Shown here: positions 33,621 through 42,117 of the stretch, piece by piece | Layout: each line of letters begins with the position of its first letter | Position numbering within the stretch: position 1 is the stretch's first letter | Source of the DNA: Opacimonas sp014872805 | GTDB lineage: Bacteria; Pseudomonadota; Gammaproteobacteria; Enterobacterales; Alteromonadaceae | Reading direction: 5' to 3' | DNA: 64,000 bases | Assembly: GCA_014872805.1 (NCBI GenBank) | Contig: WKFN01000008.1 | Span: 61,722 to 125,721, forward strand | Made by a program: the position numbers and the translations under genes | The notes under the pieces: model-generated | Told to the model about the DNA's origin: nothing | The model's input: only the letters and a program-made list of their open reading frames with translations | Database searches by the model: none

Positions 33621-35849
33621 ATGACTCGGGTTGCGGGAACACCAGATTTTTCTAGCATTCATACTATAATAAAGCAACATGCATCGCTTGTGGATGGATT
33701 CTCACATTTGCAACCTGTTATTTTGGGTCTGTTTGCCTGTAACCGTGTAACGATTTATCAGCGTCGGCGGCAACAACAAGATTTGGTTGCCAAATTTAAA
33801 AGTGGTAGTCAGACCGTTAAGATTGAAGTACCGATCACTCCACAATCTATCGCTGGGTATGTTGCTCTTTCCAAGCAATCACTGTTGGTACCGGATCCAA
33901 GAGATTCGGACGCCCTAAAACAGATCCATCCTCGGCTTTCTTTTGCTGAACACTACGATAAGCAAAACCAGTTTGTTACTCACAATATGCTTTGTATTCC
34001 TATCGTCCATGCGGATGTTTTACTCGGTGTATTACAATTGATCAATAAACGCGACACCATGTTTGCCGAAACTGACTTGTTCATAGGGCAAATGTTAGCT
34101 GAGCTTCTGGGTCAACATTTCTGCTATGAACTTGGGGGAACTTTGCGTCCATGGGATGATTTACTGCATCGAGCACTCATTTCTCGTAAGGCATTGCAAG
34201 AGCTGTATTCTGAACCTCGCTATAAAAATAATTCATTGCTAGCGTGCCAGAAACTGATGAGTGAGCATCGAATAAAGGAATCTGACTTGGGTTCCGCTCT
34301 ATCATTACATTACCAGGTGCCTTTTATAACGTATAACCCTGACCAATATCATATCTACCACAACGAGCACATGCTCAATTTATCTTATCTTAAACACAAT
34401 TTAGTTGTTATTTTGGCTGATGCTCATGCTAAACCTACTATTTTGATGGCTGAGCCAAATAATGCCAATCTGATCATGGAAGTAGGTCAAGCATTGAATT
34501 TGACTGAGCCCGAAATTGCCGTCGGCTTACCCCAACATATCTTGCAATATTTAGGCGAAAATAGCACCACAACTGCCCCCGGTGATATGGATGAAATTTT
34601 AGATGAAATATCCACGAGTACTAATGAAGACGACGAACAGATTGATGAGCTTTCGGATGATGCCCCTGCAATTGTTCGCTTAGTGAGTCGTATTTTACAT
34701 GATGCGAAACGGTTAAACGCCTCAGATATTCACATTGATCCAGAAAAAAACGGACCCACTAGAGTTAGAATGCGCGTTGATGGGGTATGTCGTGATTTGA
34801 ATAACGTCCCTGCCTCGCATCATAATGCCGTCATTGCGCGCATCAAAATCATGGCTAATCTCAATATTGCCGAAAAACGCATTCCTCAAGACGGTAAATT
34901 AGCGTTCAAATTATCGGGGCGTCTTGTTGAGGTGCGTGTTGCAACAATCCCGACAGTAGCAGGTGAAGGAGTGGTTATGCGGATCCTTGCGACTGCTGGC
35001 GCAATGCCTTTATCCAAAATGAACATCGTCCCTAGCAATATGAGAATGCTACATCAGATGATTTTAAAACCTCATGGTATTTTGTTGGTTGTGGGACCGA
35101 CAGGCTCTGGTAAAACCACTACCTTGCATGCTATTTTGGGACATCTTAATACTCCTGATAAAAAGATATGGACCGCAGAAGATCCCGTCGAAATTACCCA
35201 GCCAGGTTTACAACAGGTACAAATTGCGCCAAAAATTAACTTTACTTTTGCCACAGCACTACGAGCGTTTTTGCGCGCCGATCCTGATATTATTTTGATT
35301 GGTGAGATGCGTGACAAAGAGACCGCTCATGTAGGTATTGAAGCGTCATTAACGGGGCATTTAGTTTTATCGACTTTGCACACCAATTCGGCCCCAGAAA
35401 CCATCACTCGTTTACTCGATCTCGGCTTAGACCCGGTTAACTTTTCCGATGCATGTGTTGGTATTTTAGCGCAGCGTTTGATCCGTACCTTATGTCCAGA
35501 ATGCAAAGAGCATTATACGGCCTCGGAAACTGAACGCGAGTTCATCGTGCGTCAATACGGGGATGAGTACTTGCAAGAATTAGATTTGCAGGATGACGTC
35601 ACTCTTCATCGAGCCAAAGGCTGTGATGCTTGCTGTGATACTGGCTACAAAGGTCGCACCGGCGTGCATGAGCTTTTAAGTATGACGCCTGCTCTACGAG
35701 CGATGGTCTACCGCAAAGCCTCCGCACACGAATTAGCTGAACAAGCTAGAACTGATGGTATGCGTACTCTCCTTCACGACGCTTTGCGCAAACTGCTCAA
35801 AGGCGATACCGATATCAAACAAGTGCAGGTGCTAGGCGGGCTTGATTAA
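33621..35849 (+). CDS. GAF-MshEN-GspE/PilB-type secretion ATPase fusion
   Basis: 742-aa protein. Residues about 8-170 look like a GAF sensor domain (CNRVTIYQRR ... GYVALSKQSLLVPDPRDSDAL ... CIPIVHADVLLGVLQLINK). About 190-320 is an MshEN-like GspE N-domain, and 350-735 the T2SSE ATPase with Walker A GPTGSGKT (492-499), Walker B/Asp box (LRADPDIILIGEMRD), His box (TGHLVLSTLHTN) and a four-Cys zinc site (CPEC ... CDAC). GspE/PilB ATPases energise type II secretion or type IV pili. Here no partner genes are adjacent, so it is an orphan. ATG 33621 is preferred over GTG 33615. MshEN domains often bind c-di-GMP. Confidence 0.88.
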   Translation: MTRVAGTPDFSSIHTIIKQHASLVDGFSHLQPVILGLFACNRVTIYQRRRQQQDLVAKFKSGSQTVKIEVPITPQSIAGYVALSKQSLLVPDPRDSDALKQIHPRLSFAEHYDKQNQFVTHNMLCIPIVHADVLLGVLQLINKRDTMFAETDLFIGQMLAELLGQHFCYELGGTLRPWDDLLHRALISRKALQELYSEPRYKNNSLLACQKLMSEHRIKESDLGSALSLHYQVPFITYNPDQYHIYHNEHMLNLSYLKHNLVVILADAHAKPTILMAEPNNANLIMEVGQALNLTEPEIAVGLPQHILQYLGENSTTTAPGDMDEILDEISTSTNEDDEQIDELSDDAPAIVRLVSRILHDAKRLNASDIHIDPEKNGPTRVRMRVDGVCRDLNNVPASHHNAVIARIKIMANLNIAEKRIPQDGKLAFKLSGRLVEVRVATIPTVAGEGVVMRILATAGAMPLSKMNIVPSNMRMLHQMILKPHGILLVVGPTGSGKTTTLHAILGHLNTPDKKIWTAEDPVEITQPGLQQVQIAPKINFTFATALRAFLRADPDIILIGEMRDKETAHVGIEASLTGHLVLSTLHTNSAPETITRLLDLGLDPVNFSDACVGILAQRLIRTLCPECKEHYTASETEREFIVRQYGDEYLQELDLQDDVTLHRAKGCDACCDTGYKGRTGVHELLSMTPALRAMVYRKASAHELAEQARTDGMRTLLHDALRKLLKGDTDIKQVQVLGGLD

Positions 35850-35851
35850 AC

Positions 35852-36430
35852 TTAAAAGGTAAATAACTCTTTATAAATAGTATGATAACACTCAAAATAT
35901 CGTGCGATTGGATAATCTTCAGTTTGATACCCAAACGACCAAGCTTGCATACCGGCATTGTGTGCCACTTGGATGTCATATACATAATCTCCCACATATG
36001 CAATCTGATTAGGTGCAATCTTCCACTGCTTAGCAATATTGAGAAGTGCGGTGGGATCTGGTTTAGCAGGTGCATCTTCTCGCGTGATTACCGTTTTGAT
36101 TGGAATCTGGTTACGTTGTAGTTTGACCGCTGTTGCCTCACGGCAATTACGCGTCACAATAGCGGTTGGAATGTCTTGCTCATGCAACGCCTCAACAAAC
36201 GCTTGAGCACCATTGATCCAGTTTGACGTTTGCGCCTCGACAATTTCATGTTGAACGATGATCGCATCAGCGATGTCTGCCATTTCGCTATCTATGCATC
36301 TTAAGCGTTTGACATAACCCAGAATATCCTCATCTTCTGGGCAGTGAATGTCTTGACGCATCTGTGCAAAATCCAATCCAGAATGGACCAGCGTATCATC
36401 TAAATCAAAAATAAATCCTTGTGGTAACAA
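35852..36430 (-). CDS. HAD-superfamily phosphatase (phosphoglycolate phosphatase-like)
   Basis: 192-aa haloacid dehalogenase family hydrolase. Motif I is GFIFDLDDTLVHSG (nucleophile Asp), motif II ATAIVTRN-type (TAIVTRNCRE), motif III Lys in KPDPTALLNIAKQW and motif IV YVGDYVYDIQVAHNAGM. A small helical cap lies between motifs I and II. The substrate is unknown. It appears to start with TTG 36430 behind AGAAGA; an in-frame TAG four codons upstream rules out a longer form. Its stop lies two bases from the convergent ATPase stop. Confidence 0.85.
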   Translation of the reverse strand: MLPQGFIFDLDDTLVHSGLDFAQMRQDIHCPEDEDILGYVKRLRCIDSEMADIADAIIVQHEIVEAQTSNWINGAQAFVEALHEQDIPTAIVTRNCREATAVKLQRNQIPIKTVITREDAPAKPDPTALLNIAKQWKIAPNQIAYVGDYVYDIQVAHNAGMQAWSFGYQTEDYPIARYFECYHTIYKELFTF

Positions 36431-36505
36431 TATCTTCTTCTATTTTAGTAAGTACTATATTTCATTACGCATCAGCAACAAAATAGTTTGTAGAGCATAT
36501 AAAAA

Positions 36506-37771
36506 TTACTGACACTGAATCTTAGGGATATCGGCCCAGTTGGTTGTGTATTGTGGGGATAGATATTGTCTGCGCATACGCCATTTGGGCACAATTCCTT
36601 TGGCTGCTATCCCCAAAGTATACTTGCCATAACGTTGATTAACCCGATCTAAACACATCATCAACTGTGGGCTGTCTTCTGCTTCATTGAATAGATCTTC
36701 TTGGACAAATTCCTGCTGAATCAATTCTGTTGCTCCCAAGCCGGACTTGTGAAAAATGATCCCTGCGCGAAAAATCTGCTCCGCCGCCGCACTAGCCACA
36801 CCAACCAACTGCAAGGTGTCAGACGTAGGCACCGCAAACCTATGCTCAATCGCTTTTTTATAGTATTCGTCACGACTAAATGGGTTGGAATGTGCGAAGA
36901 TCTTTATCGCTTTGACCGCAGAGCCTTGAGCCCTGACCTTGGCCCCTACATGCTCGGCATGTAAACACAAAGATTGGCGTAAACTGCTCAAATCCGTCAC
37001 CTTCTCACCAAACGCTCGGGTTGAAAATATCTGCTGCTTGACGGCTTTGATCGCATCCCAATGCATGCACACTTCACCATTGAGTTCCCGCACTGTGCGC
37101 TCAACCTCAACTGAAAACTGTTTGCGCATCGCTTTGGGCGAAGCACAGGCAAGATCCCAAGCAGTCTTGATCCCCATCAGCTCTAACTTAGCGTTGATGC
37201 GACGCCCTATCCCCCACACATCACCCACCGCCATACGACGCAAAATATACTCTCGCTCAACAGGGTTGCTAATGACAGCGATAAAATTACCTTTGAACTT
37301 ATCTATCTTCTTGCCGGCGTGACTGGCAGCCTTAGCCAATGTAGGTGTAGATCCAATGCCAACCCCCACCGGCAAACGCAAATTGCGCCATACTGTCCAG
37401 CGGATCAGTTGCGCGTGGTAGTCCCAACCATGCTCGGGCAACATGTCGGCAAAATGCAAAAAGCACTCGTCAATCGAATATACGTATTGTTGTGGCGCAA
37501 ACTCAGCAATCACGCCCATCATCTTACGCGACAAGTCATCATATAATTCGTAATTGGAAGAACGAATGACACAGCCATGTCTTGCCAGAATATCTTTGAC
37601 CTGATGATATGGCCCAAACTTCTTGACGCCAGTTTGTTTGGCATATTCGCACATCGCACAGATACACCCGTCATTGTTGGTCAACACCACCACGGGCTTT
37701 TGTCGAATACTCGGATCAAATACCTTCTCAGCAGACGCATAGAAGCTATTGGCATCAACCAGCGCATACAT
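36506..37771 (-). CDS. umuC: DNA polymerase V catalytic subunit
   Basis: Y-family translesion polymerase, 421 aa, which works with processed UmuD' dimer and RecA. Catalytic acidic residues are Asp6 (MYALVDANSFYAS) and Asp101-Glu102 (YSIDECFLHF). The little-finger domain and C-terminal tail are present, including WRMRRQYLSPQYTT. Its start overlaps the umuD stop (TAATG). SOS control comes from the LexA box upstream of umuD. Confidence 0.96.
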   Translation of the reverse strand: MYALVDANSFYASAEKVFDPSIRQKPVVVLTNNDGCICAMCEYAKQTGVKKFGPYHQVKDILARHGCVIRSSNYELYDDLSRKMMGVIAEFAPQQYVYSIDECFLHFADMLPEHGWDYHAQLIRWTVWRNLRLPVGVGIGSTPTLAKAASHAGKKIDKFKGNFIAVISNPVEREYILRRMAVGDVWGIGRRINAKLELMGIKTAWDLACASPKAMRKQFSVEVERTVRELNGEVCMHWDAIKAVKQQIFSTRAFGEKVTDLSSLRQSLCLHAEHVGAKVRAQGSAVKAIKIFAHSNPFSRDEYYKKAIEHRFAVPTSDTLQLVGVASAAAEQIFRAGIIFHKSGLGATELIQQEFVQEDLFNEAEDSPQLMMCLDRVNQRYGKYTLGIAAKGIVPKWRMRRQYLSPQYTTNWADIPKIQCQ

Positions 37772-38193
37772 TAATCTTGTCCCAAATTCATACTGACTTT
37801 GCGTGAGGCTCGATGCATGCGCACCGAGCGCACGACAATACCTTCTTCTTCAAAGGTATCACCGGGGCCAATGACATATGGTTCGTGAAACTCGGCAGCG
37901 GACAACAGCACCATGGCCTTGCGATCAAACAGCTTACATACAAAGGCGCCATTGAGATTGGCCACAATGATATCTAATGAACCTTTGCCCGCTGCACGAT
38001 CGACAATTAACAGGTCATTATCATAAATCCCATAGCCCACCATGGAATCGCCTTTTGCTTGACCAATAAAGGTTGCAGAAGGGTGTTCAATCAAAAGCTC
38101 ATCTAAATCGAGCCCAAGCTGTTTGTATTCAGCCGCGGGCGATTCAAAACCGGCAATACCTGCTTGCGCGGCAAGTGGAATAACTTGTAGCAT
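37771..38193 (-). CDS. umuD: DNA polymerase V subunit / autoprotease UmuD
   Basis: 140-aa LexA-like S24 peptidase. RecA filament triggers self-cleavage to UmuD', predicted between Ala14 and Gly15 (IAGFESPAAEY aligns with the CGFPSPAADY site of E. coli). Catalytic Ser50 (KGDSMVGYG) and Lys87 (GAFVCKL) are present. GAGGTGAGCT precedes the ATG. Operon umuDC, divergent from yebG. Confidence 0.96.
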   Translation of the reverse strand: MLQVIPLAAQAGIAGFESPAAEYKQLGLDLDELLIEHPSATFIGQAKGDSMVGYGIYDNDLLIVDRAAGKGSLDIIVANLNGAFVCKLFDRKAMVLLSAAEFHEPYVIGPGDTFEEEGIVVRSVRMHRASRKVSMNLGQD

Positions 38194-38208
38194 AGCTCAC
38201 CTCACAAA

Positions 38209-38228
38209 TACTGTTTATATATACAGTA
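38209..38228. promoter_or_regulatory. LexA box of umuDC
   Basis: TACTGTTTATATATACAGTA is nearly the ideal SOS box (CTG-N10-CAG, 15 of 16 core positions by hand count). It overlaps the -10-like TATACT of the umuD promoter on the minus strand, 16 bases before the umuD ATG. Confidence 0.95.
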
Positions 38229-38255
38229 TAGCATCGGTGGGATTTTGTAAATATT

Positions 38256-38275
38256 TACTGTTGATTTATCCAGTG
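38256..38275. promoter_or_regulatory. LexA box of yebG, overlapping its promoter
   Basis: TACTG-TTGATTTATC-CAGTG gives CTG-N10-CAG at 38258-38273. It overlaps the candidate -35 TTGATT (38261-38266), with -10 TATACT at 38283-38288 and a 16-base spacer. It lies 45 bases before yebG. Confidence 0.85.
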
Positions 38276-38319
38276 GTTTGCGTATACTTTTGTTTCTCAT
38301 TTATCACTGGAGTCAGCCA

Positions 38320-38610
38320 ATGGCCGTCATTACACAATACGTAGTGCAACACAAAGGGGTGGACAAATTGGTTACAACCGACAAGAAAGCCGCCGATCAA
38401 TATGACAAGATGCTCAATGTAGCGGATAACTTAGCAGAGTATATCGAAGCCAAAGGTGTCAAGCTGGCCGATCAAGAGTTAGAGGATCTCAGTATCCTAT
38501 TAGCGAAACACAAAGATTCGATTCAGAAAATTTTTAAAGGGTCAGAGGCGAGTATGATGCTCGAAGCAGAAAGCGCTGATGTGATAGCCATTGACGAGAG
38601 CGCTAGCTAG
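38320..38610 (+). CDS. yebG: YebG family DNA damage-inducible protein
   Basis: 96 aa from ATG 38320, exactly the E. coli YebG length. Starts MAVITQYVVQHKGVDKLVTT, with KKAADQYDKMLNVADNLAEYIE matching the family. GGAG at 38309-38312 supports this start over a longer in-frame reading from 38278. YebG is a LexA-controlled protein of unclear biochemical role. Here it is divergent from umuDC with its own LexA box. Confidence 0.93.
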   Translation: MAVITQYVVQHKGVDKLVTTDKKAADQYDKMLNVADNLAEYIEAKGVKLADQELEDLSILLAKHKDSIQKIFKGSEASMMLEAESADVIAIDESAS

Positions 38611-38761
38611 AAGCAGACCGAATGATTTGGTGTGATACGAGATAATGTATGATTGATCATACCTAATAATCGCATTTGAGAGTGTATATCTAATGCTTCA
38701 CTATCAACCAATACCTGTTCGCAATACTGCAAAAAAATACATCATTTTTTAAAATGAATTA

Positions 38762-38777
38762 CTGTATTTATACACAT
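38762..38777 (+). promoter_or_regulatory. LexA-like box upstream of the lysis gene pair
   Basis: CTGTATTTATACACAT within TACTGTATTTATACACATAA matches the SOS consensus CTGTATATATATACAG at 13 of 16 positions by hand count, missing the last G of CAG. It lies 90 bases before the endolysin ATG and 150 bases after yebG. Confidence 0.55.
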
Positions 38778-38779
38778 AA

Positions 38780-38811
38780 TTTTTGGTGATTATAAAAATA
38801 ACCACCAAAAA
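38780..38811. repeat. 14-base-arm inverted repeat before the endolysin gene
   Basis: TTTTTGGTGATTAT (38780-38793) and ATAACCACCAAAAA (38798-38811) pair at 13 of 14 positions around a 4-base centre. It directly abuts the LexA-like box. On the plus strand it is followed by A-rich sequence rather than a U-run, so an operator is more likely than a terminator. Confidence 0.6.
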
Positions 38812-38867
38812 TACGATAAACCACAAATTTAAACCATGCTTAAACGAGTAAAGAACTGGTAGCAAGC

Positions 38868-39416
38868 ATGACATTCAACGATATCTTAGCCCTCACTCTA
38901 GATTTTGAAGGTGGTTTCAGTGGTCACAGTGATGACCGTGGTGGCGACACCATGTATGGTATTACTTCCAATACTTTGCGGACCATTGCCCAATTAGCAC
39001 CTGATCTACCACTTCCAGCGCAAGTGAGTGAATTAACCCAAAAGCAAGCACACCTGATCTACCAACGCTTCTATTACGAGGCACCTAATATTCACCTTTT
39101 GCATCCAGCAGTACAAGGGGTTGTATTCGATATGGCCGTCAACCATGGTCCGCAAAAAGCCATCAAGATCCTGCAACGTGTGTGTAATTTATCTGGGATA
39201 GTCGCCATTCAAGAAGATGGCATCATAGGACCCATGACGATCCGCAGCGTCGATTGCGTCTATCGAGCCATGGGCAGTCTGCTCGTGAATGCTATCTGTG
39301 ACGAGAGAGTTTTGTTTTATCAAGCGATCTGCGCCAATGATGTAGCGCAACAGATATTCTTGCATGGCTGGCTCAGGAGAGCTAACGCATTTAAGCGCAA
39401 AGGAAACTACGCATGA
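38868..39416 (+). CDS. GH108-type endolysin (N-acetylmuramidase)
   Basis: 182-aa phage-type muramidase of the glycosyl hydrolase 108 / peptidoglycan-binding family. The active-site region reads LDFEGGFSGHSDDRGGDTMYGIT, with Glu14 the likely catalytic acid. YQRFYYEAPNIHLLHPAVQGVVFDMAVNHGP follows as expected for the family. There is no signal peptide, so export would need the holin encoded next (ATGA overlap). No phage structural, packaging or integrase genes lie nearby. Upstream are a LexA-like box and a large inverted repeat. Confidence 0.85.
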   Translation: MTFNDILALTLDFEGGFSGHSDDRGGDTMYGITSNTLRTIAQLAPDLPLPAQVSELTQKQAHLIYQRFYYEAPNIHLLHPAVQGVVFDMAVNHGPQKAIKILQRVCNLSGIVAIQEDGIIGPMTIRSVDCVYRAMGSLLVNAICDERVLFYQAICANDVAQQIFLHGWLRRANAFKRKGNYA

Positions 39417-40105
39417 GTCTATTCAAACGCATTCCTGTGGTCACCACATTACTCGATACGTTGGGCAAACGCATAGATGACTTGTTCACTTCCGATGAAG
39501 AACGTGGTGATATTTCCACCCAACAACAAAAAATTGCCTTAAAACAACTGGTCACTCAACTCAAAGCACAACACACTCAACTGCAAATCAATCTACAACA
39601 AACTAAGCACCCAAGTTTATTTGTCGCAGGGGCTAGACCCGCCATTATTTGGATTGGTGCTGCTGGGTTAGCGTATGAAGCCATCGTTCGCCCTTTAGGG
39701 ACTTGGTTGATCTTACAAACATTGGATCTCAATGCCATTATGGGACCACAAGCTCTACAAAATGCAACACCACAGCAAGTGCAAGCGATATTGGATTTTT
39801 ATGCATTACCCGGGATGAACACGGAATTGTTTTTGCCCATAATTTTTGGTGTATTAGGCATTGGTGGCTTTCGGACATGGGAAAAAATCAACGGCAAAGC
39901 CCGTGATAATCTCACTCCACAACACGGTGAATATGAACTCATGGCCAAAGTCATGCTCGAAAAATACCAAACAGAACTCGACACACCACCCAGCGCATTC
40001 ATATCAAATCCCAGTATTTCCCAATTTAAAGCTGCTCAGAAAGATGGTACATTTGTGCCACAATATTACCAATATCGGCCTAACGACAGGGCAAAAGGAA
40101 ACTAG
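39413..40105 (+). CDS. 3TM-type phage/GTA holin
   Basis: 230-aa membrane protein matching the GTA_holin_3TM family. An N-terminal coiled or helical region (about 30-70) is followed by GARPAIIWIGAAGLAYEAIVRP (TM about 75-100) and a further TM pair ending LFLPIIFGVLGIGGFRTWEKING. A hydrophilic tail of about 60 aa follows. Overlaps the endolysin gene by 4 bases. Together they form a minimal lysis cassette that would release endolysin into the periplasm. Confidence 0.82.
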   Translation: MSLFKRIPVVTTLLDTLGKRIDDLFTSDEERGDISTQQQKIALKQLVTQLKAQHTQLQINLQQTKHPSLFVAGARPAIIWIGAAGLAYEAIVRPLGTWLILQTLDLNAIMGPQALQNATPQQVQAILDFYALPGMNTELFLPIIFGVLGIGGFRTWEKINGKARDNLTPQHGEYELMAKVMLEKYQTELDTPPSAFISNPSISQFKAAQKDGTFVPQYYQYRPNDRAKGN

Positions 40106-40108
40106 CAC

Positions 40109-40549
40109 ATGCGTTATCTTCATACTATGGTCAGAGTGCGTGACTTAGAGGCATCATTACACTTTTATTGTGAGTTATTAGGGTTGGTTGAAGTCGATCG
40201 CTTTGACCATGAAAAAGGGCGTTTTACGCTCGTCTTTTTGGCCGCACCTGCCGACGTCGAACGCGCTAAACAAGACAAAGCGCCTTGCGTTGAGCTCACC
40301 TATAACTGGGATGATGAAGCATACACTGGCGGACGCAACTTTGGCCATCTTGCTTATCGCGTAGAAAATATCTATGCGACTTGCCAACGCCTACAGGACG
40401 GTGGCGTGACCATTAACCGACCACCGCGTGATGGACACATGGCGTTCGTGCGTTCTCCCGATGGGATTAGCATTGAACTGCTACAGGAGGGTGATCACCT
40501 TACCCCGCAAGAACCTTGGGCAAGCATGCCAAATACGGGGAAATGGTAA
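40109..40549 (+). CDS. gloA: Lactoylglutathione lyase (glyoxalase I)
   Basis: Converts the methylglyoxal-glutathione hemithioacetal to S-lactoylglutathione. 146 aa, starting MRYLHTMVRVRDLEASLHFY as in E. coli GloA. Metal ligands His5, Glu62, His80 and Glu123 are present (VELTYNWDD, GHLAYRV, ISIELLQ). A His at position 5 and the lack of the long insert fit the nickel-type bacterial class. It begins three bases after the holin stop and may share its transcript, though a link is not obvious. Confidence 0.94.
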   Translation: MRYLHTMVRVRDLEASLHFYCELLGLVEVDRFDHEKGRFTLVFLAAPADVERAKQDKAPCVELTYNWDDEAYTGGRNFGHLAYRVENIYATCQRLQDGGVTINRPPRDGHMAFVRSPDGISIELLQEGDHLTPQEPWASMPNTGKW

Positions 40550-40561
40550 TCACGTATCAGC

Positions 40562-41026
40562 ATGACCCCAGCCATTGCTTTGTTACAACAACAGAATATC
40601 GCTCATGAAGTTTTATCTTATGAGCATTCCCCCAATGCAACGTCTTACGGTTTGGAAGCTGCAGACAAGCTCTACTTGAACCCGGCTCAAGTATTCAAAA
40701 CACTTGTCACAGACTGTTCGGGCACACTGGTTGTTGCTCTAGTCCCCGTTGCATACTCTCTTAACTTAAAAGCATTAGCCAAAGCAATCGGCACTAAAAA
40801 AGCCTATATGGCCTCTCCTCAAATGGTGCAAAGTAAAACAGGATACGTATAAGGAGGCGTTAGTCCGCTGGGACAAAAAACACGCTTAAAAACCGTCATT
40901 GACCAGAGTGCTAGAGAGCTTGACCAGATGTATATTAGTGCCGGCAAAAGAGGACTAGAAGTCGCTTTGAGACCTACTGATCTTTCTCATCTTTGTTCTG
41001 CACAATGGCTAGACATTGCCATATAA
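40562..41026 (+). pseudogene. ybaK: Cys-tRNA(Pro) deacylase YbaK, interrupted by an in-frame stop
   Basis: Editing enzyme that removes Cys mischarged on tRNA-Pro. The reading frame 40562-41026 encodes a full 154-codon YbaK, but codon 97 is TAA (40850-40852). The text before reads ASPQMVQSKTGYV and after reads GGVSPLGQKTRLKTVIDQSA, exactly spanning the conserved GYVLGGVSPLGQ motif, where Leu TTA is expected. A single T-to-A change explains it. The rest of the frame is intact through WLDIAI. GGAGG directly follows the stop, but no good restart codon is seen. Either a recent pseudogene or an assembly error. Confidence 0.85.
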
Positions 41027-41088
41027 ATCCGTATCCTAAGGGTTTGAAAATACAATAATAACAACGACATTTATATAGGCTTTAACCT

Positions 41089-42117
41089 ATGACACAGCAA
41101 AATAATAAGCAAGCGATCTTGAATTACACCCGCTCAATGTACATGGGAAATTTTGCACAAGCTCAACTCATGGCAGCTGATTTATTTGCGCAAGACAGTA
41201 CCTTGCAACTGTGTTTTCCATTTGAAACATTAGATGATATTGCCCACCTATTCGGAATTTACGATACCCTACTAAACGCTATTCCCGATTTGGAGCGAAG
41301 AGATACTATCGTGATGTCCAATGCTACCGATAAAGGCCATGAATGGGTTGGCTGTTGTGGCTATTACACGGGCGTTATGGTTCGAGATTGGTTAGACATT
41401 CCAGCTACAGGGTGTATGGTCTCGATGCGCTTTCATGAATTTTATCGCTTTGTTGATGGTCGCATAGTCGAAATGCAAGCCATTTGGGATATCCCTGAAC
41501 TCATGTTGCAAGCCAACGCTTGGCCTTTAGCTCCGAGTTTAGGTCGTGAATGGCATGTGCCAGGTCCAGCGACTCAAGATGGCATATCAACTCAGCCACT
41601 TGATCCAGAACTCAGCGCAAAAGCAGCGCGCATCGTCACCGAGATGTGTACCGATTTGGGCAATCACGCTACAGGCGGGCCCAAAGCGATGCAACTTCCT
41701 AAATATTGGCATGAGCGTTGTAGCTGGTACGGTCCCAGTGGCATTGGTACTGCTAGAGGTTTACATGGATTTCGGCACTGGCATCAAATTCCATTTTTGA
41801 ATGCGCTTCCTGATCGCGATGGCAACCCAGAACACGGGCATATGTTTGCGGACAATAATTATGTTGGCTATACCGCATGGCCGGGTATGTTTATGACGGT
41901 CAGTAATGATGGGTGGCTGGGGATTGTCCCAAATGGCAAACGTATTAGCATGCGCAGTTTGGATTTTTGGCGGGTCGAAGGTGAAAAAATCCGTGAAAAC
42001 TGGGTGCTTATCGATTTGCTTTCGGTCTATGACCAACTCGGTTTAGATGTGTTTGCACGCCTGAGGGAATTCAACAAAGCGCGAAATTACTTACATCATA
42101 TGGATTTAGATCTGTAA
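41089..42117 (+). CDS. Tandem SnoaL-like (NTF2-fold) protein
   Basis: 342-aa soluble protein with two SnoaL/NTF2-like repeats (about 8-150 and 178-335). Each repeat shows a helix-rich start and a MRFHEFYRFVDGRIVEMQAIWD- or MRSLDFWRVEGEKIRENWVLIDLL-type ending strand. The fold is used by polyketide cyclases, lyases and many binding proteins, so the reaction is unknown. Conserved acidic and His residues line the expected pocket (HEWVGCCGYYTG, HGFRHWHQIPFL). Its stop overlaps the ABC ATPase start (TAATG), placing it in an operon with a transporter, a secreted protease and a GST. Confidence 0.75.
   Translation: MTQQNNKQAILNYTRSMYMGNFAQAQLMAADLFAQDSTLQLCFPFETLDDIAHLFGIYDTLLNAIPDLERRDTIVMSNATDKGHEWVGCCGYYTGVMVRDWLDIPATGCMVSMRFHEFYRFVDGRIVEMQAIWDIPELMLQANAWPLAPSLGREWHVPGPATQDGISTQPLDPELSAKAARIVTEMCTDLGNHATGGPKAMQLPKYWHERCSWYGPSGIGTARGLHGFRHWHQIPFLNALPDRDGNPEHGHMFADNNYVGYTAWPGMFMTVSNDGWLGIVPNGKRISMRSLDFWRVEGEKIRENWVLIDLLSVYDQLGLDVFARLREFNKARNYLHHMDLDL

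Noticed and set aside
38868..40105. Integrated prophage around the endolysin and holin genes
   Set aside because: No integrase, terminase, portal, capsid or tail genes and no tRNA or direct-repeat boundaries within at least 25 kb on either side.
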